Notes: a model not told the origin generated them from the letters alone. DNA of 54,686 nucleotides from Methanocalculus alkaliphilus (GCF_024170505.1 NZ_JALJYG010000014.1:1-54686); one strand, 5' to 3'. Shown: positions 43,664-53,764, counted from the first letter of the stretch. A program made the numbers and translations.

Positions 43664-44969
43664 CCTCTCTCCGTGCCATCCGCTCCGAGTCGGCTGGGAC
43701 GAGCGCCGTCGCCTCGTCATAGTCCGAGAGGAGCTTTGCGATCCCGACGACATGCTGCTCGTCCCCGGACTCGAGTTTCAGCTGGAGTGAACAGTCCTTG
43801 CAGTTGCGATCACAGAAGATCGAGGTATAGTTATCAGGCTCCCGGTAGGTGCTGATCACCCCTTCGAAGTTCCTGAGGATCACCTTGTTGGTAGAGTATG
43901 ATATCAGATATGTCGGCATCACCGGGATCTTCCCGCCGCCCCCGGGTGCATCGATGACGTAGGTTGGAACCGCAAAGCCGCTCGTATGGCCGATGAGATT
44001 CTCCATGATCTCAATCCCCTTCCCGACCGGGGTCCGGAAGTGCGAGAGACCCTCAGAGAGATCACACTGGTAGAGATAGTACGGCCTGACCCTGTTTTTG
44101 ACAAGCTTCTGGACGAGCGACTTCATGATCCTCGGGCAGTCGTTCACTCCGGCAAGGAGAACCGACTGGTTGCCGAGGGGAATCCCGGCATCCGCAAGTT
44201 TTGCAAGTGCCTTCTCCGCACTCGGCGTGATCTCCTGGGGATGATTGAAATGGGTATTGAGCCAGATCGGCTGATGTTTTTTGAGGACATTCACCAGACC
44301 ATCGGTTATTCTGAATGGAAGGACGACAGGGGTCCGCGATCCGATCCGGATCACCTCGACGTGGGGAATCGCCCGCAGTTCGGTGAGGATTCGATCAAGG
44401 AGATCATCGGGGAGCATGAGTGGATCACCACCTGAGAGGAGGACATCCCGGACCTCGGGATGCTCCCGAATATAGGTGATGCCCGCCTCCATCTCCTCCC
44501 ATGTCGGGATTCTGTCCCGATCTCCTACTCTCCGCTTTCGTGTGCAGTGGCGGCAGTACATTGCACAGACATTTGAGACGAGGAAGAGGACACGATCCGG
44601 GTACCGGTGGGTGATCCCCGGAACCGGGCTGTCACTATCCTCAGCAAGGGGATCCTCAAACTCGCACTCATCCACTCTGAGTTCATCCGGAACAGGAACG
44701 GCCTGCCGGAAGATGGGGTCATTGGCATAGTCCTCGGCCTTGATGAGCGAGAGGTAGTACGGGGTTGCGGCAAGAGGGAACGTATCGATCGTCTTCTGGA
44801 GCTTCTTCCGCTCTTCGGGGGGGAAGGTGATGCCAAGAACCTTCTCAAGCATCGAGAGGCTCCTGACGGTGTGGGCTATCTGCCAGCGCCAGTCCCTCCA
44901 CTGTGGTGCATCCTCACCTATCGAGTTGTGATATTCTCCGGATTTTGGGTTATGTGAAGATAGTTCCAT
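43650..44969 (-). CDS. ablA: Lysine 2,3-aminomutase
   Basis: A 439-residue radical SAM enzyme turning lysine into beta-lysine, the first step of the osmolyte path. The cluster motif is [13 protein letters not shown] (Cys135, 139, 142). [19 protein letters not shown], the PLP site near [17 protein letters not shown], and zinc-binding Cys in the C-terminal CDRNCKDC fit the family. The promoter lies in the AT-rich gap to the cupin gene. Salt-controlled expression is known for the methanogen ablAB genes; no salt element was recognised here. Confidence 0.94.
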   Translation of the reverse strand: MELSSHNPKSGEYHNSIGEDAPQWRDWRWQIAHTVRSLSMLEKVLGITFPPEERKKLQKTIDTFPLAATPYYLSLIKAEDYANDPIFRQAVPVPDELRVDECEFEDPLAEDSDSPVPGITHRYPDRVLFLVSNVCAMYCRHCTRKRRVGDRDRIPTWEEMEAGITYIREHPEVRDVLLSGGDPLMLPDDLLDRILTELRAIPHVEVIRIGSRTPVVLPFRITDGLVNVLKKHQPIWLNTHFNHPQEITPSAEKALAKLADAGIPLGNQSVLLAGVNDCPRIMKSLVQKLVKNRVRPYYLYQCDLSEGLSHFRTPVGKGIEIMENLIGHTSGFAVPTYVIDAPGGGGKIPVMPTYLISYSTNKVILRNFEGVISTYREPDNYTSIFCDRNCKDCSLQLKLESGDEQHVVGIAKLLSDYDEATALVPADSERMARREDDEE

Positions 44970-45063
44970 AATACGTTCAACTCACTAGTAGTACGATCTT
45001 CGCCTTCTTAAAGGTGATGTAAAAGCCAAATATTAGTCATTTTCAAAAATCATGGTTTATTTG

Positions 45064-45113
45064 GAATTATATTGATTTAGAAATTTTATTTTGTTTCCCT
45101 ATCAGAGGAGGTC
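45064..45113 (+). promoter_or_regulatory. Promoter and ribosome site of the cupin gene
   Basis: AATTATATTG near 45065-45074 is a likely TATA box, with a start near 45097. AGAGGAGGTCA at 45104-45113 is one of the best ribosome sites in the window, three bases before the ATG. The surrounding 44990-45100 is clearly richer in A and T than the rest. Confidence 0.5.
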
Positions 45114-45115
45114 AA

Positions 45116-45772
45116 ATGGCGGAAAAAGAGATTGAAGGGATCTGGTTTTTCTATATTTGGAATGAGCTTCTCTCATCAGGTAATCATTCCATCAGGGCGA
45201 GAAATGGATATATCAGAAGCTTGATATGCGGACAACACCACTTCTCATCTATGTCAGAAGCGAGAGACGACGCAATCATCGGAGTTCCGATCAGGCCCCG
45301 TGATATGATCACCTATCAGTCCGAGACGATTGTATCGCGGATGGTGATGATGAGCAGGCAGGGGACGGTAACACTCTTTGCCTTCGATGAAGGCCAGGGC
45401 CTCTCAGAGCATACCGCACCCTTTGATGCCCTTGCCTTCTCTCTCGATGGAGAGGCCGAGATCACCATCGCCGGAACAGCCCATCACCTCAGGGAGGGGG
45501 AGATGATCATCATGCCGGCGGATATCCCCCATGCAGTCCGGCCGGTTCACCGGTTCAAGATGATGCTCATCATGATCCATGCCAGGAATGGAGAGAAGAA
45601 AGAGGAGACTCCTGGAAGTGATGAGAAGATTGTCCTGAAGGAAGAAGGGGAGAAGAGTCCAAAGAAGGATAAAAAGCAGAAGAAGGAAGAGAAGAAGGCA
45701 AAGAAAGAGAAGAAGAAGGGTAAAAAGCAGAAGAAGAATGAAAAGAAGGTAAAGAAAGAGAAGAAGAAGTAA
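45116..45772 (+). CDS. Cupin protein with lysine-rich tail
   Basis: A 218-residue protein. Residues 65-155 form a cupin fold: EGQGLSEHTAPFDALAFSLDGEAEITI and EGEMIIMPADIPHAVRP are the two motifs. The C-terminal 161-218 has 29 lysines in 58 residues, with Glu between, and no fold. The first 45 residues (MAEKEIEGIWFFYIWNELLS) match no cupin; an ATG at 45251 would give the usual length, but the strong ribosome site is at 45116, so I keep the long form. The tail could bind nucleic acid or anionic polymers. The substrate is unknown. Confidence 0.75.
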   Translation: MAEKEIEGIWFFYIWNELLSSGNHSIRARNGYIRSLICGQHHFSSMSEARDDAIIGVPIRPRDMITYQSETIVSRMVMMSRQGTVTLFAFDEGQGLSEHTAPFDALAFSLDGEAEITIAGTAHHLREGEMIIMPADIPHAVRPVHRFKMMLIMIHARNGEKKEETPGSDEKIVLKEEGEKSPKKDKKQKKEEKKAKKEKKKGKKQKKNEKKVKKEKKK

Positions 45773-45848
45773 AGCCTCCATGATCCCTCCATCCATCGGC
45801 TTCAGTGACCAGAATCGTTTATACTGAAAAGAAGCAATACCATAACCA

Positions 45849-46607
45849 ATGATCACCGTTGGACTGCTCGGGTGTGGCAATATCGGGCATATCATCGCAA
45901 AACACCAGAAATCATTCAGTATAACAGCAGTCTATGACCAGATTGAGGCACGGGCAGACGAGCTGGCGGCAGCATCCGACGCCCATGCCTATACCGATTT
46001 TACAACATTTCTCTCAGCAGACTTTGATATCGTCGTCGAAGCAGCCTCGGTTGCCGCCGCGCAGGAGTATGGGGAGGCGATACTCAGATCCGGCCGTGAC
46101 TTTGTGGTGATGAGTGTGGGGGCCCTCTCGGATACGGATTTCCGTGAACGGCTTGTCAGGAGAGCAAAAGAGATGGGCAGGAAGATCTATGTCCCATCCG
46201 GTGCGGTGATGGGCCTTGACAACATCAAGGTCGGGCAGATATCGGCCATTGATACCTTCCTCCTCAGGACGACGAAGAGTCCGGCATCCCTCTCCATCAG
46301 GGCCGATGCACCGACGATGATCTTCTCGGGAAAGGCACATGAATGCATCAGGGATTACCCAAAGAACGTCAACGTCTCTGAGGCATTGACCCTTGCCGCC
46401 GGCCATGAGGTCGATGTTGAACTCTGGGTCGATCCCAAAGCGGATCGAAATATCCATGAAATCTTCATCGAGGGTGAATTTGGGGATGCGTATATCAGGG
46501 TACGAAATATTCCAAGCCCTGACAACCCTGCAACAAGCTATCTTGCCGCACTCTCGATACTGACACTGCTTGAAAATCTTGATAACCCGCTGGTGATCGG
46601 CACATGA
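45849..46607 (+). CDS. nadX: L-aspartate dehydrogenase
   Basis: A 252-residue enzyme oxidising aspartate to iminoaspartate for NAD synthesis. GLLGCGNIGHII is the Rossmann start; ADFDIVVEAASVAAAQEYGEAIL and VPSGAVMGLDNIKV are typical. It takes the place of the oxygen-using NadB, as expected in an anaerobe. It overlaps nadA by four bases. TTTATAC near 45820 could be the promoter. Confidence 0.95.
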   Translation: MITVGLLGCGNIGHIIAKHQKSFSITAVYDQIEARADELAAASDAHAYTDFTTFLSADFDIVVEAASVAAAQEYGEAILRSGRDFVVMSVGALSDTDFRERLVRRAKEMGRKIYVPSGAVMGLDNIKVGQISAIDTFLLRTTKSPASLSIRADAPTMIFSGKAHECIRDYPKNVNVSEALTLAAGHEVDVELWVDPKADRNIHEIFIEGEFGDAYIRVRNIPSPDNPATSYLAALSILTLLENLDNPLVIGT

Positions 46608-47500
46608 CAACAGATGAAGAGATACGAAAGCTGAAGGAGGAGAGGAATGCCCTCATCCTGGCACATAATTACCAGCTGCCCGAGATCCAGGATGTTGCGG
46701 ATATCGTTGGCGACAGCCTAGAGCTCGCAGTAAAGGCATCTGAAGCTCAGGAGTCCGTGCTGATCGTCTGTGGGGTCCTCTTCATGGCCGAGACAGCAAA
46801 GCTCCTCTCCCCTGAAAAGACTGTCCTGATTCCGGTCCCGGATGCCGGATGCCCGCTCGCCGATCATCTCACCCCGGAGATGGTGCTGGAGGCGCGAAAG
46901 AAGCATCCTGATGCGGCCGTCGTCGTCTACGTCAACTCAACAGCAGCCGTCAAAGCTGTAGCCGATATCACCTGTACATCAGCAAATGCCGCCGATGTCG
47001 TCAGATCACTACCGGAGAAGACGATCCTCTTTGGGCCGGATGCAAACCTCGCCTCCTTTGTGCAGAAGCAGGTTCCTGAGAAGGATATCATCCCGCTTCC
47101 CCCCGAAGGGCACTGCTATGTCCATACAGCCTTCACCGTCGACCAGGTAGAAGAGGCACGCTCCCATGGGTGCCGGATCGTCTGCCATCCCGAATGCCGC
47201 CCCGAGGTTCAGGAGATCTCTGATCTCGTCACATCGACCGGTGGGATGGTGAGGCATGCTGATGAGTGCGATAGCTGGTTCGTCTGTACAGAGCGCGAGA
47301 TGGGATACCGGCTCAGAAGCCTCTATCCGGATCGGGAATTTCTCCTCCCCGAGGATGCGGTCTGTGAGGATATGAAGAAGACGAAGCGGGAAGATCTCCT
47401 CCGTTCCCTTCAGAATGGTGTTCATGAAGTGATCATCGATGAGGATGTCCTTGGGCCGGCGAAACGGGCGGTCGAACGGATGATCCGGATCCGGCGGTGA
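46604..47500 (+). CDS. nadA: Quinolinate synthase
   Basis: A 298-residue NadA that condenses iminoaspartate with dihydroxyacetone phosphate. ALILAHNYQLPEIQDVADIVGDSLELA at the start, CGVLFMAETAKLLSP, YVNSTAAVKAVADITCTSANA and the C-terminal region carry the [4Fe-4S] cysteines and active-site residues. Length is normal for archaea. Middle gene of nadX-nadA-nadC. Confidence 0.96.
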   Translation: MTTDEEIRKLKEERNALILAHNYQLPEIQDVADIVGDSLELAVKASEAQESVLIVCGVLFMAETAKLLSPEKTVLIPVPDAGCPLADHLTPEMVLEARKKHPDAAVVVYVNSTAAVKAVADITCTSANAADVVRSLPEKTILFGPDANLASFVQKQVPEKDIIPLPPEGHCYVHTAFTVDQVEEARSHGCRIVCHPECRPEVQEISDLVTSTGGMVRHADECDSWFVCTEREMGYRLRSLYPDREFLLPEDAVCEDMKKTKREDLLRSLQNGVHEVIIDEDVLGPAKRAVERMIRIRR

Positions 47501-47504
47501 GAGG

Positions 47505-48356
47505 ATGATGATGGAGGATTCGCTCCGGAGGTTTCTGGCAGAGGATCTCCCCTTCGGGGATATCACATCAGAAGCGACGATCCCACAAACCGAGGGCCGG
47601 GCAGTGATCATCGCACGGGAGACGATGGTGATCGCCGGTATTGAGGAGGCGGTATTCCTCTTTAACGAATGCGGTGTCCGGGCAGACGCTGCCATACCCG
47701 AGGGAGAATGGGCAGATCCCAACCAGACCATCCTCACCATGACCGGGCCTGTTCATGGGATCCTCGCCGCTGAACGGACGGTTCTGAACCTGATGGGGAG
47801 GATGTCAGGGATTGCGACCGCAACCAGCCGGTTCGGGCGGGTGATCGAATCGGCGATGCCCGGAGCACGGATCGCCGGGACCCGGAAGACCGCTCCGGGC
47901 CTTCGGTTCTTTGACAAAAAAGCGATCCGGATCGGGGGGGGAGAGCCGCACCGGTACTCCCTCTCGGATGCTATCCTGATAAAAGATAATCATCTCGCCA
48001 TCGCCGGGATTGATGAGGCGATCCGGCGTGCAAAGGCCTTCTCGGCATTCAGGGTGATCGAGTGTGAGGTGGAGAGGCCCGAGGATGCGATCATCGCCGC
48101 ATCCGCTGGTGCAGACATTATTCTCCTCGACAACATGAGTCCAAAGACCGTGATGAAGACCATTGACCTCCTCAAAGAAGCAGGGCTTCGTGAGAGGGTG
48201 ACAATTGAGCTTTCCGGAGGGATCACGCCGAAGAACGCGGGATCCTATGCAGGATGCGAGGTTGATCTCGTCTCCTCCGGATGGCTGACCCATTCCGTCC
48301 GGAACGCGGACCTGAGCCTCGATATCAAAAAAGCTGAAAAGATTGTGAGAATTTAG
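47505..48356 (+). CDS. nadC: Nicotinate-nucleotide pyrophosphorylase (quinolinate phosphoribosyltransferase)
   Basis: A 283-residue NadC, last step of the de novo route. EDLPFGDITSEATIP, RTVLNLMGRMSGIAT, GTRKTAPGLRFFDKKAIRIGGGEPHRYSL and LLDNMSPKTV are typical. Three in-frame ATGs (47505, 47508, 47511) follow GGTGA; the spacing favours the middle one slightly. Its stop is five bases from the convergent DUF4349 gene. Confidence 0.96.
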   Translation: MMMEDSLRRFLAEDLPFGDITSEATIPQTEGRAVIIARETMVIAGIEEAVFLFNECGVRADAAIPEGEWADPNQTILTMTGPVHGILAAERTVLNLMGRMSGIATATSRFGRVIESAMPGARIAGTRKTAPGLRFFDKKAIRIGGGEPHRYSLSDAILIKDNHLAIAGIDEAIRRAKAFSAFRVIECEVERPEDAIIAASAGADIILLDNMSPKTVMKTIDLLKEAGLRERVTIELSGGITPKNAGSYAGCEVDLVSSGWLTHSVRNADLSLDIKKAEKIVRI

Positions 48357-48360
48357 GAGA

Positions 48361-49194
48361 TCATCCCTTCCGACGCCTGAGAATGAGCCAGACGATCCCC
48401 CCGATAACAGCAAGCGGGAGGAGGGCGAAGGCGGCGACGATCAGGATGACAATAACCCCCATAAATGCTGCTATACCGGCATTAAGAACTCCTGAAGCGG
48501 TAAAGCCCGAATCTACACCGACGCTAGGGGCTTCCCTGATCGATACGGTAATCTTCGCTTCATCGATCCGTGATTCGAGGAGATTGAGCCTCCCTGTCAC
48601 GATATCCAGGTTTCTCTGAGCGGTGTCACGGGCTGTCTGGACATTCAGTATCTCCTCAACCGTCACTGCCTTTCCAAGGAGATCATCATATCGCTCAACC
48701 TGCCGTTGTAGTGATCGCTTCTCGGCATGGAGATCGGTATATTCTGCCGTGACATCCCGCTCCCGTATCTGCCTGTGGGTGAGCGTGCCGGTACCTTCAA
48801 TCTCCTGCATCACCGCATCAAAGGATTGGGGTGGAACCCTGAGGATCGCCTCGACATAATAGCGCTGTTTTCCATCCCGCACCCCGGCGGAGTTGATGGT
48901 GAGGGACTGGATACGGCCGTTATACCGCTCTGTTATATCTGTGATCTCATCTGCCGTCAGCCGTGGATCCCGGCTCTGCAGAGAGATCTCTCCCTCCCGG
49001 ATCACCTGTGCATCGACAAAGCCTGTCTTTGTATCATAGGCAAATGCAGATCGTTCATTTTGAACTGCGCTCTCATACACCACCATCTCGCTCCACCCAT
49101 TCTGGACGTACGGGGATGTATCTGCCATCATGCATCCGGCGGTTGCCGTGACGCCAAGGAGAAGAAGAATCAGCATGTAATATGATCGTTTCAT
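48361..49194 (-). CDS. DUF4349 lipoprotein with coiled coil and C-terminal helix
   Basis: A 277-residue DUF4349 protein. Signal with lipobox-like ATAGC (Cys21) at the N-terminus, a beta domain (about 55-135; VIREGEISLQSRD), a coiled coil (about 140-215; DVTAEYTDLHAEKRSLQRQVERYDDLL) and one or two C-terminal helices (about 235-272). In bacteria such proteins sit in the envelope; the role is unknown. Convergent with nadC, five bases apart. Confidence 0.85.
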   Translation of the reverse strand: MKRSYYMLILLLLGVTATAGCMMADTSPYVQNGWSEMVVYESAVQNERSAFAYDTKTGFVDAQVIREGEISLQSRDPRLTADEITDITERYNGRIQSLTINSAGVRDGKQRYYVEAILRVPPQSFDAVMQEIEGTGTLTHRQIRERDVTAEYTDLHAEKRSLQRQVERYDDLLGKAVTVEEILNVQTARDTAQRNLDIVTGRLNLLESRIDEAKITVSIREAPSVGVDSGFTASGVLNAGIAAFMGVIVILIVAAFALLPLAVIGGIVWLILRRRKG

Positions 49195-49355
49195 GGGGCA
49201 CCTCTATTATCATGAGAGATTGGGATGCGTGGAAGAAAAAGATGCCCAAGACTTCGAATCGTTCCGCACCTATCGATGATCGTCAATTTGAGCAATAATA
49301 TCATCCGATATGGCAATCCAGCCTCCAAAACCCTCTTATATCCATACAGCATAAT

Positions 49356-49371
49356 CTCCGGATACCGGAGG
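49356..49371 (+). promoter_or_regulatory. Hairpin covering the ribosome site of mgtE
   Basis: CTCCGG (49356-49361) and CCGGAG (49365-49370) make a 6-bp stem with a three-base loop. The Shine-Dalgarno GGAGG (49367-49371), eight bases from the ATG, lies in the 3' arm, so it would be hidden when folded. CTTATATCC near 49335-49343 is a possible TATA box placing the start close to this hairpin. It may reduce or gate translation. Confidence 0.4.
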
Positions 49372-49379
49372 ACAGGGGA

Positions 49380-50717
49380 ATGCACGGGGACAGAATTCGG
49401 GAGTTACTCTCCCTGAGAGACTGGAAAGGGCTTCGGAATTACGCAAAAGAGCTCTCCAGGGTCGAAGCTGCAGATCTCTTCTCTGAGATGGAGGATGCAG
49501 ACTACGCCATCTTCTTCCGTCTCCTTGAGAAGAATACGGCCCTTGATGTCTTCGAGTCGCTTGATCCCGAACAACAGGCCCGGCTTATCGGCCTGATGGA
49601 GGATCCGGAGACACTCAGCCTTGTCGAATCGCTCGATCCCGATGACCAGACACGGTTGTTTGAAGAGCTTCCTGCAAAGATCGCCAAACGAATCCTTGCT
49701 GAGATGAAGCCCGGAGATGCGGCAGCAGTCAGCCATCTCCTCGGATATCCCGCAGGGAGCTCCGGGCGGTTCATGACCTCCCGGTACCTTGCATTCCATG
49801 AGAATTCAACCATTGGGGAGGTGCTGGCAAGGCTTCATACCAGCCCGCTCCGCCCTGATGAGATGGGCGTCATCTATGTCATCGGTCCGGGGAGGGTATA
49901 TCGCGGATATATCAGCCTGGGCAGTCTTCTCAAGACGACCCCGGATGTCAGGATCGGAGAGATTGCAACAGAACCCGGCCTCTTCGTCAGAACAACCGAG
50001 CCACGGATACGGGCTGCAGACCTCGTTGCTGAATATGACCTCTTTGCAATAGCGGTCCTTGATGGAGAGGACAGGCTTGTTGGATCGATCACCTTCGATG
50101 ATGTCATCGATCTCCTCGAAGAGGAGGGTACCGAGGACTTCCTCAAGATCGGGTCGGTCCGCGATATCGGGATGAGCGTCAAGGATGCTACCATCGGTAT
50201 TCTCTATCGGAAACGGCTCCCCTGGCTTCTCGTCCTCGTCCTGATGAATGTTTTTTCCGGGGCAGGTATTGCGTACTTCGAGGAGACGATCGCTGCGTAT
50301 GTCGTACTCGTCTTCTTCCTCCCTCTCTTAATCGATAGCGGAGGAAATGCAGGATCACAGTCGGCGACCCTGATGGTCAGGTCTCTTGCAACCGGTGATG
50401 TCGAAGCAGGAGACTGGGCACGGCTCATCGGGCGTGAGGTATTCATCGCCCTGGCGCTTGGTGTCAGTCTCGCCGGGGCGGTGATGGTACTTGGCATCTT
50501 CCGGGGAGGTCCTGAGATTGCCGTTGTGGTCGGGCTCTCGATGATGCTGATCGTCATCGTCGGATCTCTCATCGGGATGACGCTTCCCTTCCTCCTGACC
50601 CGCCTGAACAAGGACCCGGCGGTGGCGAGCACACCCCTCGTCACCTCGTTTGCGGATATCACCGGGGTTCTCATCTACTTCTCGATTGCAACCTGGTACC
50701 TTGGTATCGCGGCGTGA
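49380..50717 (+). CDS. mgtE: Magnesium transporter, MgtE type
   Basis: A 445-residue MgtE. An N-terminal helical domain (about 15-125) and two CBS domains (about 130-250) form the Mg2+-sensing part. Five membrane helices (about 275-440) include LPLLIDSGGNAGSQSATLMVRSL and TPLVTSFADITGVLIYF, the conserved pore motifs. Length and layout are standard. It is solitary, behind the divergent DUF4349 gene, with a Shine-Dalgarno hairpin. Confidence 0.95.
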   Translation: MHGDRIRELLSLRDWKGLRNYAKELSRVEAADLFSEMEDADYAIFFRLLEKNTALDVFESLDPEQQARLIGLMEDPETLSLVESLDPDDQTRLFEELPAKIAKRILAEMKPGDAAAVSHLLGYPAGSSGRFMTSRYLAFHENSTIGEVLARLHTSPLRPDEMGVIYVIGPGRVYRGYISLGSLLKTTPDVRIGEIATEPGLFVRTTEPRIRAADLVAEYDLFAIAVLDGEDRLVGSITFDDVIDLLEEEGTEDFLKIGSVRDIGMSVKDATIGILYRKRLPWLLVLVLMNVFSGAGIAYFEETIAAYVVLVFFLPLLIDSGGNAGSQSATLMVRSLATGDVEAGDWARLIGREVFIALALGVSLAGAVMVLGIFRGGPEIAVVVGLSMMLIVIVGSLIGMTLPFLLTRLNKDPAVASTPLVTSFADITGVLIYFSIATWYLGIAA

Positions 50718-50733
50718 GACGGGCGTTCATCCA

Positions 50734-50740
50734 TTTTTTT
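50734..50740 (+). terminator. T-tract after mgtE
   Basis: Seven T begin 17 bases after the mgtE stop. GGGC and GCCC flank it, only four bases each. A plain archaeal termination signal is likely. Confidence 0.35.
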
Positions 50741-50780
50741 CAGGCCCGCCTGATGTATATCCGGCACCATGCCGGTGATT

Positions 50781-51578
50781 TCAGTTGCGGGAGACCTCCT
50801 CTTCCGGCTTCTGAAAGGAGACCATCCAGAAGAGCCCATCCCATAGCTGGCGAGTCGTCAGATCGACCATCGTATCGGGGATGAACCTCTCAGGGGGATC
50901 ATAGACCCCTGTATCGGAATCAGGCATGAATCGGCCAAAAAGATGGGATCTCTCCTTAAATTTTGCCGATTCATCACAGATATGGATTCTGCCCCCGGGT
51001 TGTGCAACCCGGATCATCTCGTTGATGGCCCTCTCCTTATCATTGAAGAAGTTGATGCCGCCGATATGGTAGACGACCTCAAACAATGCATCTCCAAAGG
51101 GGAGTGCTTCTGCATTCCCCTGAACACAGCCAATATCGATCCCCCACCTCCTCTGATTCTTCCTGCACCTTCGCAGCATGCCAAATGAGATGTCATTTCC
51201 GTAGAACCGGGCATCGACACCATGGTTGTGGAGATTTCGAAACTGCTGGCCGGTTCCGACAGAGGTCTCAAGAACACGGTCTCCCGGTTGGATCTCAATG
51301 ATGGCGGCAATCTCATTCAGCCAGTTCCCGATGTTGCCGATATTAAACCGATACATGAAATCATACACCAGGCTCAGCCAGTCATATCCTCTCTGCGCCG
51401 TTCTGTTCCACCCGGCCACATCATCGGATCGAAGGATCACCGGTATCCCATCCCGAATGGTGAACTGCTCCCCCGAGACGCGATCTATCAGTCTCTCATC
51501 CTCATAGTCGAGGGGCTCTCCGGTTGCGGGATTTCTCAGGAGGGAGAGAAGTTCTTCCTGTCTGGACATCATACCCAT
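50781..51578 (-). CDS. Class I methyltransferase with Trm112-like N-terminal segment
   Basis: A 265-residue protein with an N-terminal Trm112-like stretch (LRNPATGEPLDYED...RVSGEQFTIRDGIPVILR) that has lost the cysteines. A SAM-binding methyltransferase fold follows (DRVLETSVGTGQQFRNLHNHG, FYGNDISFGMLRR, CVQGNAEALPFGDALFEVVYHIGGINFF). It resembles ubiquinone/menaquinone-type or unknown methyltransferases; no quinone genes are near. Start may be any of three ATGs at 51578, 51572 or 51569; the longer frame to 51668 is not convincing. Confidence 0.82.
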   Translation of the reverse strand: MGMMSRQEELLSLLRNPATGEPLDYEDERLIDRVSGEQFTIRDGIPVILRSDDVAGWNRTAQRGYDWLSLVYDFMYRFNIGNIGNWLNEIAAIIEIQPGDRVLETSVGTGQQFRNLHNHGVDARFYGNDISFGMLRRCRKNQRRWGIDIGCVQGNAEALPFGDALFEVVYHIGGINFFNDKERAINEMIRVAQPGGRIHICDESAKFKERSHLFGRFMPDSDTGVYDPPERFIPDTMVDLTTRQLWDGLFWMVSFQKPEEEVSRN

Positions 51579-51702
51579 CGGTTCCGGGAAGGTTCTCCTG
51601 ATAGAAAAATTTTCTCGTTGTATGATTGTGAGTGCCCACCCTCGGTGCGCAAAGAGGCAACACGACAAAACAGAGCTTTGGACTGATCGTCATCCGGGAT
51701 GA

Positions 51703-51752
51703 TGACAGAAGAGAAAAAGAGAAAAATGATGCTTCATCCTCAGAGGAGGATG
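51703..51752 (-). terminator. Terminator of the pyrophosphatase gene
   Basis: CATCCTC (51735-51741) and GAGGATG (51746-51752) form a 7-bp stem on the minus strand with a four-base loop over the stop region. It is followed by TTTTTCTCTTTTTCTC (complement of about 51709-51727). The arrangement is close to a bacterial-type terminator and lies right at the hppA stop (51740). Confidence 0.6.
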
Positions 51753-53764
51753 AGGAGCGGGGCAAAGACAAGAGCCACCATCGACATCAGCTTCAGCAGG
51801 ATGTTGATAGCAGGACCTGAGGTGTCTTTGAATGGGTCACCGACGGTATCACCGACGACAGCTGCCTTGTGGGCATCTGAACCCTTTCCACCATAGTTGC
51901 CCTGTTCGATGTATTTCTTTGCATTGTCCCATGCACCACCGGCGTTTGCCATGGTGATTGCAAGTGAGAAACCTGCAACAAGCGACCCTGCAAGGAGACC
52001 ACCGAGTGCTGCGGGGCCGAGGAAGTACCCGACAAGAAGCGGGGCAAGGACCGCGAGAACACCAGGTGCGATCATCTCACGAAGGGCAGCGTTTGTGGAG
52101 ATTGCAATACATGCTGCATAGTCCGGATCGGCTTTCTCCTCCATGATACCGGCGATCTCCTTGAACTGCCTCCTGACCTCGATGACGACTGCATAGGCAG
52201 CCTTTCCGACCGCGGTCATGGTGAGTGCACAGAAGAGGAACGGTAGCATTGCACCGATGAGCATACCGACGAAGACCATCGGATTGGTGACATCGATTAT
52301 CTCAAGCCCGACTGCAAGGGTGTATGCAGAGAAGAGGGCGAGTGCGGTGAGCGCTGCGGATCCGATGGCGAAGCCTTTGCCGATGGCGGCGGTGGTGTTG
52401 CCGACTGCATCAAGGGTATCGGTGATGACACGGACCTTTGGATCCTGGTGTGACATCTCAGCAATACCGCCTGCATTGTCAGCGACCGGTCCGTATGCAT
52501 CGACGGCAAGGGAGAGACCGAGGGTCGAGAGCATACCAACTGCGGCGATGGCTATACCATAGAGGCCTGCGAAGTGGTAGGAGATGGTGATTGCAATTGC
52601 CACGAAGAAGACCGGGAAGACGGTCGACTCCATGCCCTTTGCAAATCCGCTGATGATGTTCGTTGCTGAACCTGTCTGACATGACTTTGCAATCGAGAGT
52701 GTCGGTGCCCTGTCATAGGATGTGTAATACTCTGTGACGAGACCGATGGCAAACCCTGCGATGAGACCGGCAATGGCGGCATAGAAGATACCGATATATT
52801 CAGGTCCGACGAGGGTTGTGACAAGGAAATATGTCGCAAGGACGATAAGGACGATTGCAACGATGAGACCTTTGTTGAATGCCATGTGAATAGCAGTCAT
52901 ATCGGTCTTGTTCGTCCTGACGAAGAACGATCCGATGATAGCTGAGAAGATACCAAGTGCGGCGATCATCATCGGAAGAAGGACGAGCTGCATCGGGTCA
53001 AGGCCTGCATACATCTCGGTGTGGACCGCGGTGATACCAAGGACCATCGCGGCGATGATGGATCCGACGTAGCTCTCATACAGGTCAGCGCCCATACCGG
53101 CGACGTCACCGACATTGTCACCGACATTGTCAGCGATGACTGCCGGGTTTCGTGGGTCGTCCTCAGGGATGCCTGCCTCGACCTTGCCGACGAGATCTGC
53201 ACCGACGTCAGCTGCCTTGGTGAAGATACCTCCACCAACACGGGCAAAGAGCGCAATCGATGAGGCACCAAGACCAAATCCTGTCACCGTCGAGAGAACC
53301 TCGGCCTGGGGAAGACCCATTGCTGAGAGACCAAGATAGGCGAGGGAGAGACCAAGAAGACCAAGACCGACAACGGCCATTCCCATGACGGAACCGCTTG
53401 CAAACGAGACACGGAACGCCTCAGCGATCCCGCGGCGGGCTGCATTGGTGGTTCGTACATTCGCTGCGGTCGCCGTGTACATACCGATATAACCGGCTGT
53501 TGCGGAGAGGAGTGCACCAAGGACGAACGTCGCTGCGGTGAGCGGGGATATTCCAACTGCCAATACGATCGCCAGTACAACGACGAATACAGCAATTGCA
53601 CGATACTGGCGATTCAGATAGACCATGGCGCCGAGATGAATGGCGGCGGCGATCTTCTGCATCACCTCTGTTCCTGTACCCTCTTTCTTCACCGTGATGA
53701 AGGAGAAGCCCGCAAATGCAAGGGCGATAAGGGCAGCAAGAGGTGCTAAATAGATGATATCCAT
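51740..53764 (-). CDS. hppA: Membrane pyrophosphatase, K+-dependent type
   Basis: A 674-residue ion-pumping pyrophosphatase with about 16 helices. The catalytic core has [46 protein letters not shown], then [17 protein letters not shown] and [24 protein letters not shown]. The Ala after GNTT marks the K+-dependent branch; K+-independent ones have Lys. It pumps Na+ or H+ on pyrophosphate cleavage; related methanogen enzymes pump Na+. GGAGGT lies nine bases before the ATG, and TATTTATG upstream may be the promoter. Confidence 0.95.
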   Translation of the reverse strand: MDIIYLAPLAALIALAFAGFSFITVKKEGTGTEVMQKIAAAIHLGAMVYLNRQYRAIAVFVVVLAIVLAVGISPLTAATFVLGALLSATAGYIGMYTATAANVRTTNAARRGIAEAFRVSFASGSVMGMAVVGLGLLGLSLAYLGLSAMGLPQAEVLSTVTGFGLGASSIALFARVGGGIFTKAADVGADLVGKVEAGIPEDDPRNPAVIADNVGDNVGDVAGMGADLYESYVGSIIAAMVLGITAVHTEMYAGLDPMQLVLLPMMIAALGIFSAIIGSFFVRTNKTDMTAIHMAFNKGLIVAIVLIVLATYFLVTTLVGPEYIGIFYAAIAGLIAGFAIGLVTEYYTSYDRAPTLSIAKSCQTGSATNIISGFAKGMESTVFPVFFVAIAITISYHFAGLYGIAIAAVGMLSTLGLSLAVDAYGPVADNAGGIAEMSHQDPKVRVITDTLDAVGNTTAAIGKGFAIGSAALTALALFSAYTLAVGLEIIDVTNPMVFVGMLIGAMLPFLFCALTMTAVGKAAYAVVIEVRRQFKEIAGIMEEKADPDYAACIAISTNAALREMIAPGVLAVLAPLLVGYFLGPAALGGLLAGSLVAGFSLAITMANAGGAWDNAKKYIEQGNYGGKGSDAHKAAVVGDTVGDPFKDTSGPAINILLKLMSMVALVFAPLLILL

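Noticed and set aside
43664-43753. Longer AblB with 30 extra N-terminal residues
   Set aside because: Those codons are ablA codons read in another frame, and a good ribosome site precedes the ATG at 43663.
45547-45792. Phe-rich minus-strand frame opposite the lysine tail of the cupin
   Set aside because: It is the expected mirror of an AAG/AAA-rich stretch; the plus frame has cupin motifs and a strong ribosome site.
47009-47740. Minus-strand frame of 243 codons across nadA and nadC
   Set aside because: Antisense to two well-conserved enzymes, with no ribosome site and no family match.
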